From assembly GCF_001577265.1 (NCBI RefSeq), contig NZ_CP014517.1, forward strand, positions 3,942,501 to 4,006,500: DNA of 64,000 nucleotides, read 5' to 3'. This document shows, piece by piece, positions 47,649 to 57,507 of the stretch; positions within the stretch are counted from its first letter, which is position 1; every line of letters begins with the position of its first letter. The notes under the pieces are model-generated. The model did no database searches, was not told the DNA's origin, and saw only the letters and a list, made by a program, of their open reading frames with translations. The position numbers and the translations under genes are program-made. Origin of the DNA: Variovorax sp. PAMC 28711 (lineage in GTDB: Bacteria; Pseudomonadota; Gammaproteobacteria; Burkholderiales; Burkholderiaceae_C).

Positions 47649-48394
47649 GCGCCGTTCTCACGACCCCCGACGCTGCCTGGCGCGAACTGCACGATGCGGC
47701 CACGCTGCCGTACAAGCAGGCCGGCAGCTTCGCCTGGCATTTCGCGCGGGGCAAGCTCGGGCGCGACCCGGTCTTTCGCGGTCTCATCGAGCGCGGGTTG
47801 ATCGGCCCGCAGCACTGCCGTGTGGTCGACATCGGTTGCGGCCAGGGTCTCTTCGCGAGCCTGCTCGCATCGATGAGCGCAATGCAGAAGGGCGGGCGCT
47901 GGCCCGCTGCATGGCGTGCCACGCCGACGGCAGCCGAATACACCGGCATCGAACTGATGCCCAAGGACATCGCCCGCGCCGAGGCGTCGATCGGCCACCT
48001 GAAACCCGCGCCGAAGATGGTGTGCGGCGACATGTGCAGCGCCGCGTTGCCGCCTTGCGACCTGGTCGTCATCCTCGACGTGCTGCACTACGTCGACATC
48101 GCGGCGCAAGACGGCGTGCTGCGCCGCGTGCGCAATGCGCTGCAGCCCGACGGTCGGCTGCTGTTGCGCGTCGGCGACGCATCGAGCCGGCGCGGTTTCG
48201 CGATCAGCCAGTGGGTCGACCGCACCGTGACGCGCATCCGCGGCCACAAAGTGTCGCCGACCTGGGGGCGCACGCTGGCCGAATGGACCACCACGCTGCA
48301 AGGCATGGGGTTTCGCGTCGAAAGCATTCCGATGAGCGAAGGCACGCCGTTCGCCAACGTGCTGCTCGTGGCCGATCTCGGCGCTGCCGCATGA
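47645..48394 (+). CDS. class I SAM-dependent methyltransferase of the aryl-polyene cluster
   Basis: This 249-residue methyltransferase has the SAM motif VVDIGCGQGLFASLLA, motif II/III regions GIELMPKDIARAEASIG and CDLVVILDVLHYVD, and GRLLLRVGDASSRRGFA. In the E. coli aryl-polyene cluster a methyltransferase modifies the aromatic head, and a similar role is expected here. It overlaps its neighbours by four bases on each side, so it is co-translated within the operon. Confidence 0.88.
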   Translation: MSAVLTTPDAAWRELHDAATLPYKQAGSFAWHFARGKLGRDPVFRGLIERGLIGPQHCRVVDIGCGQGLFASLLASMSAMQKGGRWPAAWRATPTAAEYTGIELMPKDIARAEASIGHLKPAPKMVCGDMCSAALPPCDLVVILDVLHYVDIAAQDGVLRRVRNALQPDGRLLLRVGDASSRRGFAISQWVDRTVTRIRGHKVSPTWGRTLAEWTTTLQGMGFRVESIPMSEGTPFANVLLVADLGAAA

Positions 48395-48855
48395 CGCCGC
48401 AGACCCTCGATCGTGCCGGCATCGAGCGGCGCATTCCGCATACCGGCAGCATGTGTCTGCTCGACCGCCTCGAAAGCTGGGACGCCGACGCGATCCATTG
48501 CACGACCCGCACGCACACCCACCCGGACAACCCGCTGCGCACCGCCGGTGGCTTGCTCGCGCCGAACGCCATCGAATACGCGGCGCAGGCGATGGCGCTG
48601 CACGGCGGCATGCTGGCGGCGGAGGGCAGCACGCCATCGGCCGGCTTTCTGGCCAGCGCGCGCAACGTCCGCCTGTCGGTGGCGCGGCTCGACGACATCG
48701 ACGGCGCGCTGCAGGTGCATGCGCGGCGTTTGTCGGGCGATGCCACGCAGGTCCTCTACGAATTCGCGCTCCGCGACGCGCGCGACCAGCCGGTGGCCGA
48801 AGGCCGCGCGGTGGTCGTGCTCAACACCCCCTTGACCCTGGAACCTGTCGCATGA
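48391..48855 (+). CDS. hotdog-fold dehydratase (ApeP-like)
   Basis: This 154-residue hotdog protein has IPHTGSMCLLDRLESWD near its N-terminus and NPLRTAGGLLAPNAIEYAAQAMALHGGM, matching the ApeP/FabZ-like dehydratases of aryl-polyene clusters. It should dehydrate 3-hydroxyacyl-ACP intermediates, acting alongside the hotdog domain fused to the AMP ligase. It overlaps the methyltransferase and the reductase genes by four bases each. Confidence 0.88.
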   Translation: MTPQTLDRAGIERRIPHTGSMCLLDRLESWDADAIHCTTRTHTHPDNPLRTAGGLLAPNAIEYAAQAMALHGGMLAAEGSTPSAGFLASARNVRLSVARLDDIDGALQVHARRLSGDATQVLYEFALRDARDQPVAEGRAVVVLNTPLTLEPVA

Positions 48856-49586
48856 CCACGCTCGAAGGCAAACGCGCATTGATCACCGGCGCCAGCGGAT
48901 CGCTGGGCGCCGCCATCGCCCGACGGCTGGCGCGCGACGGCGCGACGGTCCTGCTCCATGCGAATTCGCGGCCCGAGTCGGTCGAAGCGCTGGCCGCCGA
49001 GATCGTCGCCGCGGGCGGTCGCGCCGAGTGTGTGCTGTTCGATCTGCGCAGCGACGAGGCTTCTGCCGCGGCGTGCGCGCGCATGCTCGAAGCCGGCCCG
49101 GTGCAGGTCATCGTGAACAACGCCGGCGTGCACGACGACGCCGTGCTGCCGGGCATGCGCCCCGAGCAATGGCACAAGGTGATCGACATTTCGCTCAACG
49201 GTTTTTTCCGGGTGACGCAGCCGCTGCTGCTCCCGATGCTGCGCACCCGCTGGGGCCGCATCCTGAACATTTCGTCGGTCGCTTCGCTCACAGGCAACAA
49301 GGGCCAGGTCAACTATGCCGCTGCGAAGGGCGCGCTCAACAGCGCGACGAAGGCGCTGTCGCTCGAAGTGGCGGCGCGCGGCGTGACGGTCAACGCCATC
49401 GCGCCGGGAATCATCGCGTCGCCGATGGCCGATGCGGTGTTCGATCCGGCCATGATCCACCAGATGGTCCCGGCCAAGCGGGCCGGAACGCCTGAAGAAG
49501 TGGCGTCGCTCGCCGGCTTTCTCGCGAGCGCCGAAGCGGCCTACATCACCGGGCAAGTGATTTCGATCAACGGCGGAATGATCTGA
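48852..49586 (+). CDS. 3-oxoacyl-ACP reductase (FabG/ApeQ-like)
   Basis: This 244-residue short-chain dehydrogenase has the NADP motif TGASGSLGAAIARRL, NNAG (VIVNNAGVHDD), catalytic Ser in ILNISSVAS, and the YxxxK pair in NYAAAKGAL. It should reduce the 3-oxo intermediate in each polyene cycle. It ends the plus arm, 9 bases before the convergent ketosynthase stop, with no terminator hairpin between. Confidence 0.93.
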   Translation: MTTLEGKRALITGASGSLGAAIARRLARDGATVLLHANSRPESVEALAAEIVAAGGRAECVLFDLRSDEASAAACARMLEAGPVQVIVNNAGVHDDAVLPGMRPEQWHKVIDISLNGFFRVTQPLLLPMLRTRWGRILNISSVASLTGNKGQVNYAAAKGALNSATKALSLEVAARGVTVNAIAPGIIASPMADAVFDPAMIHQMVPAKRAGTPEEVASLAGFLASAEAAYITGQVISINGGMI

Positions 49587-49595
49587 AGACCGGAC

Positions 49596-50798
49596 TCAGG
49601 GTCGTTGAAAAAGCAACGCCGAGTTCGTCCCGCCGAACGCAAAAGAGCTGCTGATCGCCGCTTCCAGCTGAGGCGCTGTTTCGCCCGCTTGCAGCACCAG
49701 GTTCAACGCGCAGGCCGGGTCGACCGACACGCAGTTCGCGTTCGGCGGCAGGCGGCGTTGCGACAGCGCCATGACCGTGATCACCGCCTCGAGCGCGCCC
49801 GCGGCACCCAGCAGATGACCGTGGAGCGCCTTGGTCGAACTCACGCGCAGGCGATCGATGTCGGCACCCCAGACGTCGGCCAATGCATCGCGCTCGACGA
49901 CATCGCCGATGCGCGTTGCGGTGCCGTGTGCGTTGCAGTAGCCCACATCGCGCGGGCTCAACCCCGCGTGGCGCAGCGCCTGGCGCAGCGCGCGGACCTG
50001 GCCTGCGACATCGGGCTTGGTCAGGTGGGTGGCGTCGCAGCTGCTGCCCCAGCCGGACAGCAGGGCGTGGACGCGGGCACCACGGGCGCGAGCGCGGTCC
50101 GCGGATTCGAGGATCAGGAAGGCAGCGCCTTCACCCAGCGCGAAACCGCTGCGATCGCTGGCGAACGGCCGCACGGCGCGGGCGGCCTCGCCGGGCTCGA
50201 AGCCGGCGAGCGTTTGCATGGCCTGCCAGGCCAGCATGACGCCAGGCACGATCAGGGATTCGCTGCCGCCCGCGATCGCGATGTCCACATCGCCGCGCTG
50301 CACCGCCTTGGCCGCTTCGGCGATCGCCAGCGACGACGAGGCGCACGCCACCGAGTAGGTGAGCACCGGCCCGTGCACGCCCTGGCGCATCGCGACGTGT
50401 GATGCGGGTGCGTTGGGCATGAAGGCAGGAATCGTCAGCGGCGGGACGCGGCCGTTGCCGCGGTAGGCCGCTTCCAGCGCTGCGGCGCCGCCCATGCCGC
50501 AACCGGCATACACGCCGATGCGCTCGGGGTCGGCGGTACCGGCGGCGCGGGCGTTCGTCATGGCGAGATCGGCCGCAGCCACCGCCAACTGGCTGACGCG
50601 GTCGACGCCCGCGAGCTGAAGTTTGGTGAACCAGCGCAGCGGATCGAACGCGACCGTGGCAGCGGCGGCTGGCTTCGGAAGATCGGGAAACACCGGCGAC
50701 ACGGCGGACTCCGCTGCCATCAAGCGCTCGAAAAGCGCTTCGACCTGATCGCCGTGGGGTGCCATCACCCCGAGGCCGGTGACGGCGACCGGGCTCAC
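49596..50798 (-). CDS. beta-ketoacyl-ACP synthase (aryl-polyene elongating ketosynthase)
   Basis: This 400-residue FabF-like ketosynthase has the catalytic triad: Cys in TYSVACASSSLAIAEA, His in NAHGTAT and His in KALHGHLLGAAGALE. The Cys shows that it is a condensing enzyme and not a chain-length factor. GTG 50798 overlaps the ACP stop by four bases. It is the only ketosynthase in the cluster; in E. coli a second, chain-length subunit is present, so a partner may be encoded elsewhere. It is the last gene of the minus arm. Confidence 0.92.
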   Translation of the reverse strand: MSPVAVTGLGVMAPHGDQVEALFERLMAAESAVSPVFPDLPKPAAAATVAFDPLRWFTKLQLAGVDRVSQLAVAAADLAMTNARAAGTADPERIGVYAGCGMGGAAALEAAYRGNGRVPPLTIPAFMPNAPASHVAMRQGVHGPVLTYSVACASSSLAIAEAAKAVQRGDVDIAIAGGSESLIVPGVMLAWQAMQTLAGFEPGEAARAVRPFASDRSGFALGEGAAFLILESADRARARGARVHALLSGWGSSCDATHLTKPDVAGQVRALRQALRHAGLSPRDVGYCNAHGTATRIGDVVERDALADVWGADIDRLRVSSTKALHGHLLGAAGALEAVITVMALSQRRLPPNANCVSVDPACALNLVLQAGETAPQLEAAISSSFAFGGTNSALLFQRP

Positions 50799-51034
50799 GC
50801 TGTCTTCGCGGCCCGCACCTTGTCGACCAGCGCGGCGAGTTCGCCGAGCGTGTCGATGTTCGGGTTGTCGTCGGGCAACACGATGTGGAAATGGTCTTCG
50901 ATGGCGAAGACGAATTCGGCGATGGACAAGGAGTCAAAGCCCTTTTCACGCATCGAAACGTCCGGGTCCAGCGAGGCGGCTTCGAGGCCGTACTTTTCCT
51001 GGATCAGGTCCTGCAATTCTTTCAGCGAACTCAT
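50795..51034 (-). CDS. acyl carrier protein (aryl-polyene cluster, second ACP)
   Basis: This 79-residue ACP has the attachment Ser in MREKGFDSLSIAEFVFAIED. ATG 51034 overlaps the PAP2 gene stop by four bases (ATGA), and the ACP stop overlaps the ketosynthase start, so the three are tightly co-translated. It is a normal-sized, acidic ACP and may carry malonyl or the growing chain, distinct from the ACP of the plus arm. Confidence 0.93.
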   Translation of the reverse strand: MSSLKELQDLIQEKYGLEAASLDPDVSMREKGFDSLSIAEFVFAIEDHFHIVLPDDNPNIDTLGELAALVDKVRAAKTA

Positions 51035-51765
51035 GGCGTGTTGTGCGTTGTCGCGCCCGGTGAGGGGTCGGCTTCTGTTGGGTTGACGATCGATGATAGC
51101 TGCAGGGGCTTCGGGCGCCAGTGCAAGGACGCCCACGCAAATACGATGCCGAGCACGCTGCCGGCCACCACGTCGAGCACCACGTGCTGCTTGATCGCGA
51201 GGGTCGACCACACGATCGCAGCGAACCAGAGGACGTTCAGCCACCGGAACGCCGCAGGCGAGCCGGTCTCGCGAAAGAGCGACTCGAGATGGATGAGCGT
51301 GAACATCGCAATCGCCACGTGCATGGAAGGGAAGGCATTGCCCGCCGCGTCCACGCCCTGCAGCGTCGCGAAGCCCGGAAAGCCCGACACGTCGAGGGTC
51401 AACGGCATGACGGCCGTCGGCCAGAAATAGAAAACCGCAAGCCCGACCGCGGACATGGCAGAGGCCCACAGACCGTAAACGAGCAGTTCGATGAAGGTGC
51501 GCTGCAGCCCGGGCGCGACACCGACGTAGAACCACAGCGAGAGATAGGCATAGAGCAATTGCGGCTGGAACGGAATCCAGAGATCGAGCGCGGTCAGCGG
51601 CATGACCAGCGGCGGCTCTGCTGGGTTGCGCAGCAGATAGAAATAGCCGATGAAAAAGAGCCAGATGAAGGCCGTGGTCCCGACCAGTTTCAGCAGGAAG
51701 AGATGTCGCATCCGCTGGCCGATGTCCGTCCGCCAGTCCGGCGCCGTCTGCAAGGTGTTCACCAT
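51031..51765 (-). CDS. PAP2-superfamily membrane phosphatase
   Basis: This 244-residue protein has about six hydrophobic helices. PAP2 acid-phosphatase motifs are seen in GNAFPSMHVAIAM and KQHVVLDVVAG with the catalytic His pair; the first motif (K-x6-RP) is not evident. Such enzymes remove phosphate from lipid-linked substrates, or transfer it, in the periplasm-facing membrane. In the minus arm it lies between the ACP and a glycosyltransferase, which suggests a lipid-carrier step of pigment assembly. Confidence 0.85.
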   Translation of the reverse strand: MVNTLQTAPDWRTDIGQRMRHLFLLKLVGTTAFIWLFFIGYFYLLRNPAEPPLVMPLTALDLWIPFQPQLLYAYLSLWFYVGVAPGLQRTFIELLVYGLWASAMSAVGLAVFYFWPTAVMPLTLDVSGFPGFATLQGVDAAGNAFPSMHVAIAMFTLIHLESLFRETGSPAAFRWLNVLWFAAIVWSTLAIKQHVVLDVVAGSVLGIVFAWASLHWRPKPLQLSSIVNPTEADPSPGATTHNTP

Positions 51766-51772
51766 GCCGGTC

Positions 51773-52549
51773 TCAGCGCTGGAAGGGCGGTTGCCCGCGC
51801 AGCCGGCGCCAGGCCAGCAGCGGGAGCCGCAGCACGAACTCGATCATCAGTCGTGCGTGCATCCAGGTCAGGAGCACGTTGTCGCGCCCATACCGAAAGT
51901 GCGAGACACCGCCTTCGTCGGCGGTCAGGTATTTCACCGGCGCGTCGATGTTGACCGGCTTGACGCCACGCCAGGCGAGCCGAACGACGGCTTCGGTGTC
52001 GAAGTCGAAGCGGCGCATCCAGGGCTGGCGCGCCATGACTGCGATGAGATGAGACACCGGATAAACCCGAAAACCGTAGAGCGAATCACCGATGCCGGCG
52101 AACAGCGTTTCGAGTTGCGTCCAGCCGTTCGACACGCGCCGGCCGCGCACCCGCAGCATCGGCGCGCTGGCGTCGAACACCGGGCGCCCGAGCACCATCG
52201 TCTCCGGACGCGCCTGTGACGCGGCCATGAAAGCCGGGATCAGGTCGGCCGGGTGCTGGCCGTCCGAATCCATCGTGAGCGCATGCGTGAAGCCTGCCGC
52301 TTGCGCTGCTCGCAGTCCGTGCAGCACGGCCGCCCCCTTGCCCTGGTTTTGCGGAAGGACGTGGACATGCAGGCCGGGGTCGGCATCGGCCATGCGCTGC
52401 AGGCGCTCGCCGGTTCCGTCGGTGCTGCCGTCGATCACGACCCACACCGGATTCCACTGGGCACGTGCCCCACTGACGGTCGAAAAGAGGCGTTCGCCGG
52501 CGTTGTAGCTTGGGATCAGGACAAGGTGGGTGCGCGAGGCGTCTGGCAT
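51773..52549 (-). CDS. family 2 glycosyltransferase
   Basis: This 258-residue GT-A enzyme has the nucleotide-sugar region VLIPSYNAGERL, DGSTDGTGE and the metal-binding DSDGQ motif. No multi-helix membrane domain is present. It resembles dolichol-phosphate-mannose-type transferases in its first half. It should transfer a sugar to a lipid or to the polyene head. Its start lies within the acyltransferase gene (34-base overlap). Confidence 0.9.
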   Translation of the reverse strand: MPDASRTHLVLIPSYNAGERLFSTVSGARAQWNPVWVVIDGSTDGTGERLQRMADADPGLHVHVLPQNQGKGAAVLHGLRAAQAAGFTHALTMDSDGQHPADLIPAFMAASQARPETMVLGRPVFDASAPMLRVRGRRVSNGWTQLETLFAGIGDSLYGFRVYPVSHLIAVMARQPWMRRFDFDTEAVVRLAWRGVKPVNIDAPVKYLTADEGGVSHFRYGRDNVLLTWMHARLMIEFVLRLPLLAWRRLRGQPPFQR

Positions 52550-53313
52550 TCGGCGGGCGCGTCGGAGGCGCGCGGTTCCATGTGTTGGCGGAAGTAGCTT
52601 TCGAGCGTCGAGAGCAGGGCGTCGCTGTCGGTCACCGGATCGAAGCGCTCACCCAGTCGGAGCTTGAAAACGATCGGCAGCGGCGGCACGCGCCACAGCG
52701 GCCAGCCCTTGCCGAGATACGGCGAATCGGTGTCGATGAAGACGGTCTGGATCGGCGCCCGCGCCAGCTTGGCGATGAGGGTCACCCCTGGACGGAACGA
52801 ATTGAGCCGGGGCGCCACGGTGCGCGTGCCTTCCGGGAAGATGACGAGCTGGCCGCCCCGTTTCAGGTCCTCGACCGCGAGGCGCACCATGGTGCGCGCG
52901 GAGTCGTTGCGGATGTAGCGCGCCAGGCGCGCGCCCCCGCCGAGAAAGATATTCTTCATGAGGGACGCCTTCATGATGCAGGCGCTTTTCGGCAGGTGTG
53001 CCACGAAAAGCAAGGCGTCCAGCATCGTCGGATGGTTGGCCACGAAGATCAGGCCAGGTTCGTCCCGCAGGGTATCGAGGCAGTCGGCATCGATGCGCAT
53101 CATCCGGCAGGCCGAGGCCAGGTGCCAGAACACACGGTAGCCGGCCGAAATACCGGCACGGCCGAGTCGCAAACCAAAGGCCGCGGGCAAGAGCGGGTGC
53201 AGCACCATCGCGATCAGGTTCCAGCTCAGCGACATGAGACCGAGGAACAGCAGCAACGCGTAGAGCAGCAGCGCCAGCGGGAGTGTCACGAGCCATCGCA
53301 GGACACGGATCAT
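52516..53313 (-). CDS. 1-acyl-sn-glycerol-3-phosphate-type acyltransferase
   Basis: This 265-residue PlsC-family enzyme has an N-terminal membrane helix (about 7-35), the catalytic NHPTMLD (H-x4-D) motif and FPEGTRT. In related pigment clusters a PlsC-like acyltransferase is thought to acylate the carrier of the polyene. The C-terminal 30 residues, which overlap the glycosyltransferase gene, are low in complexity. It follows the chorismatase gene by 12 bases. Confidence 0.9.
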   Translation of the reverse strand: MIRVLRWLVTLPLALLLYALLLFLGLMSLSWNLIAMVLHPLLPAAFGLRLGRAGISAGYRVFWHLASACRMMRIDADCLDTLRDEPGLIFVANHPTMLDALLFVAHLPKSACIMKASLMKNIFLGGGARLARYIRNDSARTMVRLAVEDLKRGGQLVIFPEGTRTVAPRLNSFRPGVTLIAKLARAPIQTVFIDTDSPYLGKGWPLWRVPPLPIVFKLRLGERFDPVTDSDALLSTLESYFRQHMEPRASDAPAECQTPRAPTLS

Positions 53314-53325
53314 TGCGTCACGGCC

Positions 53326-54384
53326 TCACGCATGCAGCCGGCCGGGTGCGAAGGCATGGGCTTCGATCTCGACGAGGAGGTCGCTGCGGCAGATGTCGGC
53401 TTGGAGCACGACCGCATGGCGCACGAAGCGCGATGGCGCGCCGACCACTTCATCGATGACCGACATCACGGCCGCGACATCGTGTGGGTGACGCACGTAG
53501 ACGACGCAGTCCAGCGCGTCCACTGAAAAGCGGGTGCCGCCGGTCGCGTTGGCGGCCGCGACCAATGCGTCGAGGTTGCGCAACGTCTCGCGAGTTTGCG
53601 CGTGCACATCGCCGGCGTGCAGCGTTTCATGGCCGACGATGCTGGCGGTGCCCGAAACGAACAGCGCGACCTCGTCGCCCACGTCCGCCAGCGCAGCGCG
53701 CGAAAACGTCGGCGCACGCGGGCCGTAGGTGTCCGGATAGCGGTAGGCCGACACCTGCCGCGGGTTCTCGACCGGCACCGGCGCTTGCCGACCTGCCAGA
53801 AAGCGGATGCACAACCCGCCTTCGCGCACCCCGAGCGCGCAGGCCGCCGGCGCGCCATCGAAAGCCGCTTGACCGGCGTCGACGAACGCTTGCTGGCGAC
53901 CCTGATTGAACTGGCGATAACGCTCGAGCCCACCGCCGTCGGCGTTGATCTGCGGGAGGTAGTTCCAGATGCGCAACAGATGCGGGATGCGCACGGCGTC
54001 GAGCGTGCGAAACAGGTCGCGGTACGCGCGCTCTGCCAGTTCGCCCAGATCGCGCGCGTCGGCCTTCGTTTCATCGAGCTCGATGGAACCCCACAGCCAG
54101 GTGCCATCGCTGCGCCAGTTCACGGCGCCGGTGCTGCCGACCGTGATCTCAGCGTGGGTGTTGCCGTGCCAGAAATCGACCACCGGGTCGCCGGCCCCCA
54201 GCACGCGGGTGTCGACGGTCGAGAGCCAGGGCGGCGCTCCAGGCACCTGGCCGTAACAGAGCGCGGCGAGCGGCGCGGGTTCACGGGCTGCCAACCGCAC
54301 GCCATCGACCAGCGACACCCGTTCGACCCGCAGGCACGATGCGGTCACTGGAATGCGCGAATTGCCGGACACCGGCACCGTCAC
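53326..54384 (-). CDS. chorismatase (FkbO/Hyg5/XanB2 type)
   Basis: This 352-residue protein has the chorismatase layout with two RidA-like halves. The segment [35 protein letters not shown] carries the conserved Tyr/Arg/Glu active-site pattern, and [33 protein letters not shown] is the second. XanB2 converts chorismate to 3- and 4-hydroxybenzoate, the precursors of the xanthomonadin head group and of ubiquinone; Hyg5 makes 3-hydroxybenzoate. The start at 54384 is a GTG. It opens the minus arm and should feed the AMP ligase of the plus arm. Confidence 0.9.
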   Translation of the reverse strand: MTVPVSGNSRIPVTASCLRVERVSLVDGVRLAAREPAPLAALCYGQVPGAPPWLSTVDTRVLGAGDPVVDFWHGNTHAEITVGSTGAVNWRSDGTWLWGSIELDETKADARDLGELAERAYRDLFRTLDAVRIPHLLRIWNYLPQINADGGGLERYRQFNQGRQQAFVDAGQAAFDGAPAACALGVREGGLCIRFLAGRQAPVPVENPRQVSAYRYPDTYGPRAPTFSRAALADVGDEVALFVSGTASIVGHETLHAGDVHAQTRETLRNLDALVAAANATGGTRFSVDALDCVVYVRHPHDVAAVMSVIDEVVGAPSRFVRHAVVLQADICRSDLLVEIEAHAFAPGRLHA

Positions 54385-54575
54385 CGGGCCTCAGCGGTGG
54401 GGGAAGCGACGGCGGAGGTTTTGGCGGGATGGCTCATGGCGCTGGATTATCCCCAAAAGCACTCCCGATCCAGCCGCAGCGCGCCCGGCGTTGCGCGCGA
54501 CGGACAGTAAACTCTAACGCTTGCTTTGAACCCCGAAGCTTGCTTAGCAAACACACGAGAGCGAGAGAAAGAGCC

Positions 54576-55301
54576 ATGGCCGGACACAGCAAATGGGCAA
54601 ACATTCAGCACCGTAAGGGCAGGCAGGACGACAAGCGCGGCAAGGCGTGGACCCGTGTGATCCGCGAAATCATGGTGGCGGCGCGCTTGGGCGGCGGTGA
54701 CCTGGGCATCAACCCTCGGCTGCGGCTGGCGGTCGAGAAGGCGAAAGCCGTCAACCTGCCGATCGACACCGTCAAGCGCAACATCGACAAGGCCACCGGC
54801 AACCTCGAAGGCGTGAACTACGAGGAAATTCGCTACGAGGGCTACGGCATCGGCGGCGCGGCGATCATCGTCGACACCATGACCGACAACCGCGTGCGAA
54901 CCGTTGCCGAAGTGCGGCATGCGTTCAGCAAGTACGGCGGCAACATGGGCACAGAAGGCTCGGTCGCGTTTCAGTTCAAGCATTGCGGCCAGATCGTGTT
55001 CGCACCCGGCACCGACGAGGACAAGGTAATGGAAGTTGCCCTCGAAGCGGGCGCCGAAGACGTCGTGACCGACGACGACGGCGCGATCGAGGTGCTGACC
55101 GCGGTCGGCGATTTTGAAACCATCAAGAACGCACTCGAGGCTGCGGGTTTCAAGGCCGAAGTGGCCGAAGTCACCATGCGCGCCGAGAACACCGTCGACG
55201 TGGCCGGCGACGAAGCCACCCGGATGCAGAAACTGCTCGACGTTCTGGAAGACCTGGACGATGTGCAAGAAGTCTTCCACAACGCCGCGTTGTCAGAATG
55301 A
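54576..55301 (+). CDS. yebC: YebC/PmpR family protein (TACO1-type)
   Basis: This 241-residue protein begins [18 protein letters not shown] and carries [21 protein letters not shown] and [20 protein letters not shown], all family signatures. It was long called a transcriptional regulator; recent work links YebC to relief of ribosome stalling on poly-proline. It starts the housekeeping operon, overlapping purD by four bases. AAAGAGCC precedes the ATG. Confidence 0.95.
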   Translation: MAGHSKWANIQHRKGRQDDKRGKAWTRVIREIMVAARLGGGDLGINPRLRLAVEKAKAVNLPIDTVKRNIDKATGNLEGVNYEEIRYEGYGIGGAAIIVDTMTDNRVRTVAEVRHAFSKYGGNMGTEGSVAFQFKHCGQIVFAPGTDEDKVMEVALEAGAEDVVTDDDGAIEVLTAVGDFETIKNALEAAGFKAEVAEVTMRAENTVDVAGDEATRMQKLLDVLEDLDDVQEVFHNAALSE

Positions 55302-56593
55302 AGGTCCTCGTCATCGGCAGTGGCGGCCGTGAACACGCACTCGCCTGGCGCCTGTCGCAAGCCACGCGCGTCAGCAAGATCTACGTGGCGCCGGGCAACG
55401 GCGGCACGGCGACCGATTCGCGATTTCATGGCATCGATATCACCGACCCGGTCGCATTGCGCGAGTGGGCCGCCAAGGAAAAGATCGCGCTGACCGTGGT
55501 CGGCCCCGAGGCGCCGTTGGCTGCGGGCGTGGTGGACGAATTCCGCGCCCACAACATGCGCATCTTCGGCCCGACCCAGGCGGCGGCGCAGCTGGAAAGC
55601 TCCAAGGCGTTTTCCAAGGCGTTCATGAAGCGCCACAAGATCCCGACCGCCGACTACGAAGCCTTCACCGACGCCGCGGCGGCCCACGCCTACATCGACG
55701 CCAAGGGCGCGCCGATCGTCGTCAAGGCCGACGGATTGGCGGCCGGCAAGGGCGTCGTCGTTGCGGTGACCGTGGCCGAGGCGCATGAAGCGGTCGACTT
55801 CATGCTGCTCGACAACAAGTTCGGGGTTTCGCACAACGACGGCGGTGCGCGCGTCGTCATCGAGGAATTCCTGCAGGGCGAGGAAGCCAGCTTCATCGTC
55901 ATGTGCGACGGCAAGAACGTCACCGCGCTGGCGACCAGCCAGGACCACAAGCGCCTGCTCGACGGCGACCAGGGGCCGAACACGGGTGGCATGGGCGCCT
56001 ATTCGCCGGCACCGGTGGTCACCGCAGAAGTGCACGCGCGCGCGATGCGAGAAATCATCCTGCCGACCATCCGCGGCATGGAAAAAGACGGCATTCCGTA
56101 CACCGGCTTCCTGTACGCCGGCCTGATGATCGACGGCAAGGGCCAGGTCAAGACGCTGGAATTCAACTGCCGCATGGGCGACCCGGAAACGCAGCCGATC
56201 ATGATGCGACTCAAGTCGGATCTGTTCGAAGTGTTCTGGCACGCGACCGACGGCACGCTGGACACGGTCGATCTGGAGTGGGACCGCCGCGTCGCGCTCG
56301 GCGTCGTGATGGCGGCGCACGGCTATCCGCTCGCGCCGCGCAAGGGCGACCGCGTCGACGGTATCCCGGCCGAAGCGCCGGATGCCGTCGTCTTCCATGC
56401 CGGCACCACGCTGGACGCCGGCGCGCTGCAGACCAGCGGCGGGCGGGTGTTGTGCGTGACGGTGCTGGCCGACAACGTGAAGCTCGCGCAACAACGGGCC
56501 TACGAAGTCGCGGCGCGCATCCGGTTCGACGGCGCGCAGTACCGCAAGGACATCGGGTTCCGCGCCTTGCCCGGGCGCGACGCCGGCCACTGA
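55298..56593 (+). CDS. purD: phosphoribosylamine-glycine ligase
   Basis: PurD (GARS) joins glycine to phosphoribosylamine in purine synthesis. It has 431 residues, starts [17 protein letters not shown] and has [32 protein letters not shown] (ATP-grasp), and [26 protein letters not shown]. The stop overlaps the hemF start by one base. The residues and length are those of the full enzyme. Confidence 0.97.
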   Translation: MKVLVIGSGGREHALAWRLSQATRVSKIYVAPGNGGTATDSRFHGIDITDPVALREWAAKEKIALTVVGPEAPLAAGVVDEFRAHNMRIFGPTQAAAQLESSKAFSKAFMKRHKIPTADYEAFTDAAAAHAYIDAKGAPIVVKADGLAAGKGVVVAVTVAEAHEAVDFMLLDNKFGVSHNDGGARVVIEEFLQGEEASFIVMCDGKNVTALATSQDHKRLLDGDQGPNTGGMGAYSPAPVVTAEVHARAMREIILPTIRGMEKDGIPYTGFLYAGLMIDGKGQVKTLEFNCRMGDPETQPIMMRLKSDLFEVFWHATDGTLDTVDLEWDRRVALGVVMAAHGYPLAPRKGDRVDGIPAEAPDAVVFHAGTTLDAGALQTSGGRVLCVTVLADNVKLAQQRAYEVAARIRFDGAQYRKDIGFRALPGRDAGH

Positions 56594-57507
56594 TGCGTGC
56601 ACATCCCGAAGCCGTCGGCGACTACCTGCGGGCGCTGCAGCAGCGCATCGTGGCGGCCGTGGAGAGCGCCGACGGCGGCGTGGCCGTGCGTGACGCCTGG
56701 CAAAAAGAGCCCGGCGAATGGCTGCAAGGTCATGGCCTGACGTGCATCCTCGAAGGCGGTGCGCTGTTCGAGCGTGCAGGGTGCGGCTTCTCGCAGGTGC
56801 GCGGGCCGAAGTTGCCGCCCTCGGCGACCCAGCACCGTCCCGAGCTCGCCGGTGCGCCGTTCGAGGCGATGGGCGTCTCGCTCGTCTTTCATCCGCGCAA
56901 TCCGTACGTGCCGACAGTGCACATGAACGTCCGCATGATCGCTGCGCTGCCCGAGGGCGGCGATCCGGTCTGCTGGTTCGGCGGCGGCATGGACCTCACG
57001 CCGTACTACGGGTTCGCAGAAGACGCGACGCACTTCCACGGCACCTGTCGCGATGCGTTGGCGCCCTACGGTGACGACAAGTACCCGCGCTTCAAGCAGT
57101 GGTGCGACGAGTATTTCTATTTGAAGCATCGCAACGAGCAACGTGGCATCGGTGGCATCTTCTTCGATGACTTTTCGGAGTTCGATTTCGACCGCAGCTT
57201 CGACATGCTGCGATCGGTCGGCGATGCGTTCTTGCCGGCCTACCTGCCGCTGGTCGAACGCCGCCGCGATACGCCCTACGCTGAACGCGAGCGCGCGTTC
57301 CAGCTCTATCGGCGCGGCCGCTACGTCGAATTCAATCTGGTGTGGGACCGCGGCACGCACTTCGGTCTGCAGTCGGGCGGTCGCTCGGAATCCATCCTGC
57401 TGTCGATGCCGCCGCTGGCGAGCTGGGCGTACCAGCGATCGCCCGAACCCGGCACGCCCGAAGCGGCGCTCTACAGCGAGTTCATCGTGCGACGCGAATG
57501 GCTGTGA
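56593..57507 (+). CDS. hemF: oxygen-dependent coproporphyrinogen III oxidase
   Basis: HemF decarboxylates coproporphyrinogen III to protoporphyrinogen IX using oxygen. It has 304 residues with [51 protein letters not shown] and [31 protein letters not shown], the main signatures of the family. It implies aerobic haem synthesis. Its last 10 bases overlap nadD. Confidence 0.97.
   Translation: MRAHPEAVGDYLRALQQRIVAAVESADGGVAVRDAWQKEPGEWLQGHGLTCILEGGALFERAGCGFSQVRGPKLPPSATQHRPELAGAPFEAMGVSLVFHPRNPYVPTVHMNVRMIAALPEGGDPVCWFGGGMDLTPYYGFAEDATHFHGTCRDALAPYGDDKYPRFKQWCDEYFYLKHRNEQRGIGGIFFDDFSEFDFDRSFDMLRSVGDAFLPAYLPLVERRRDTPYAERERAFQLYRRGRYVEFNLVWDRGTHFGLQSGGRSESILLSMPPLASWAYQRSPEPGTPEAALYSEFIVRREWL

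Noticed and set aside
49596..50798. Primary fatty-acid FabF
   Set aside because: It lies within the pigment operons with overlapping starts, away from fabD/fabG/acpP housekeeping genes.
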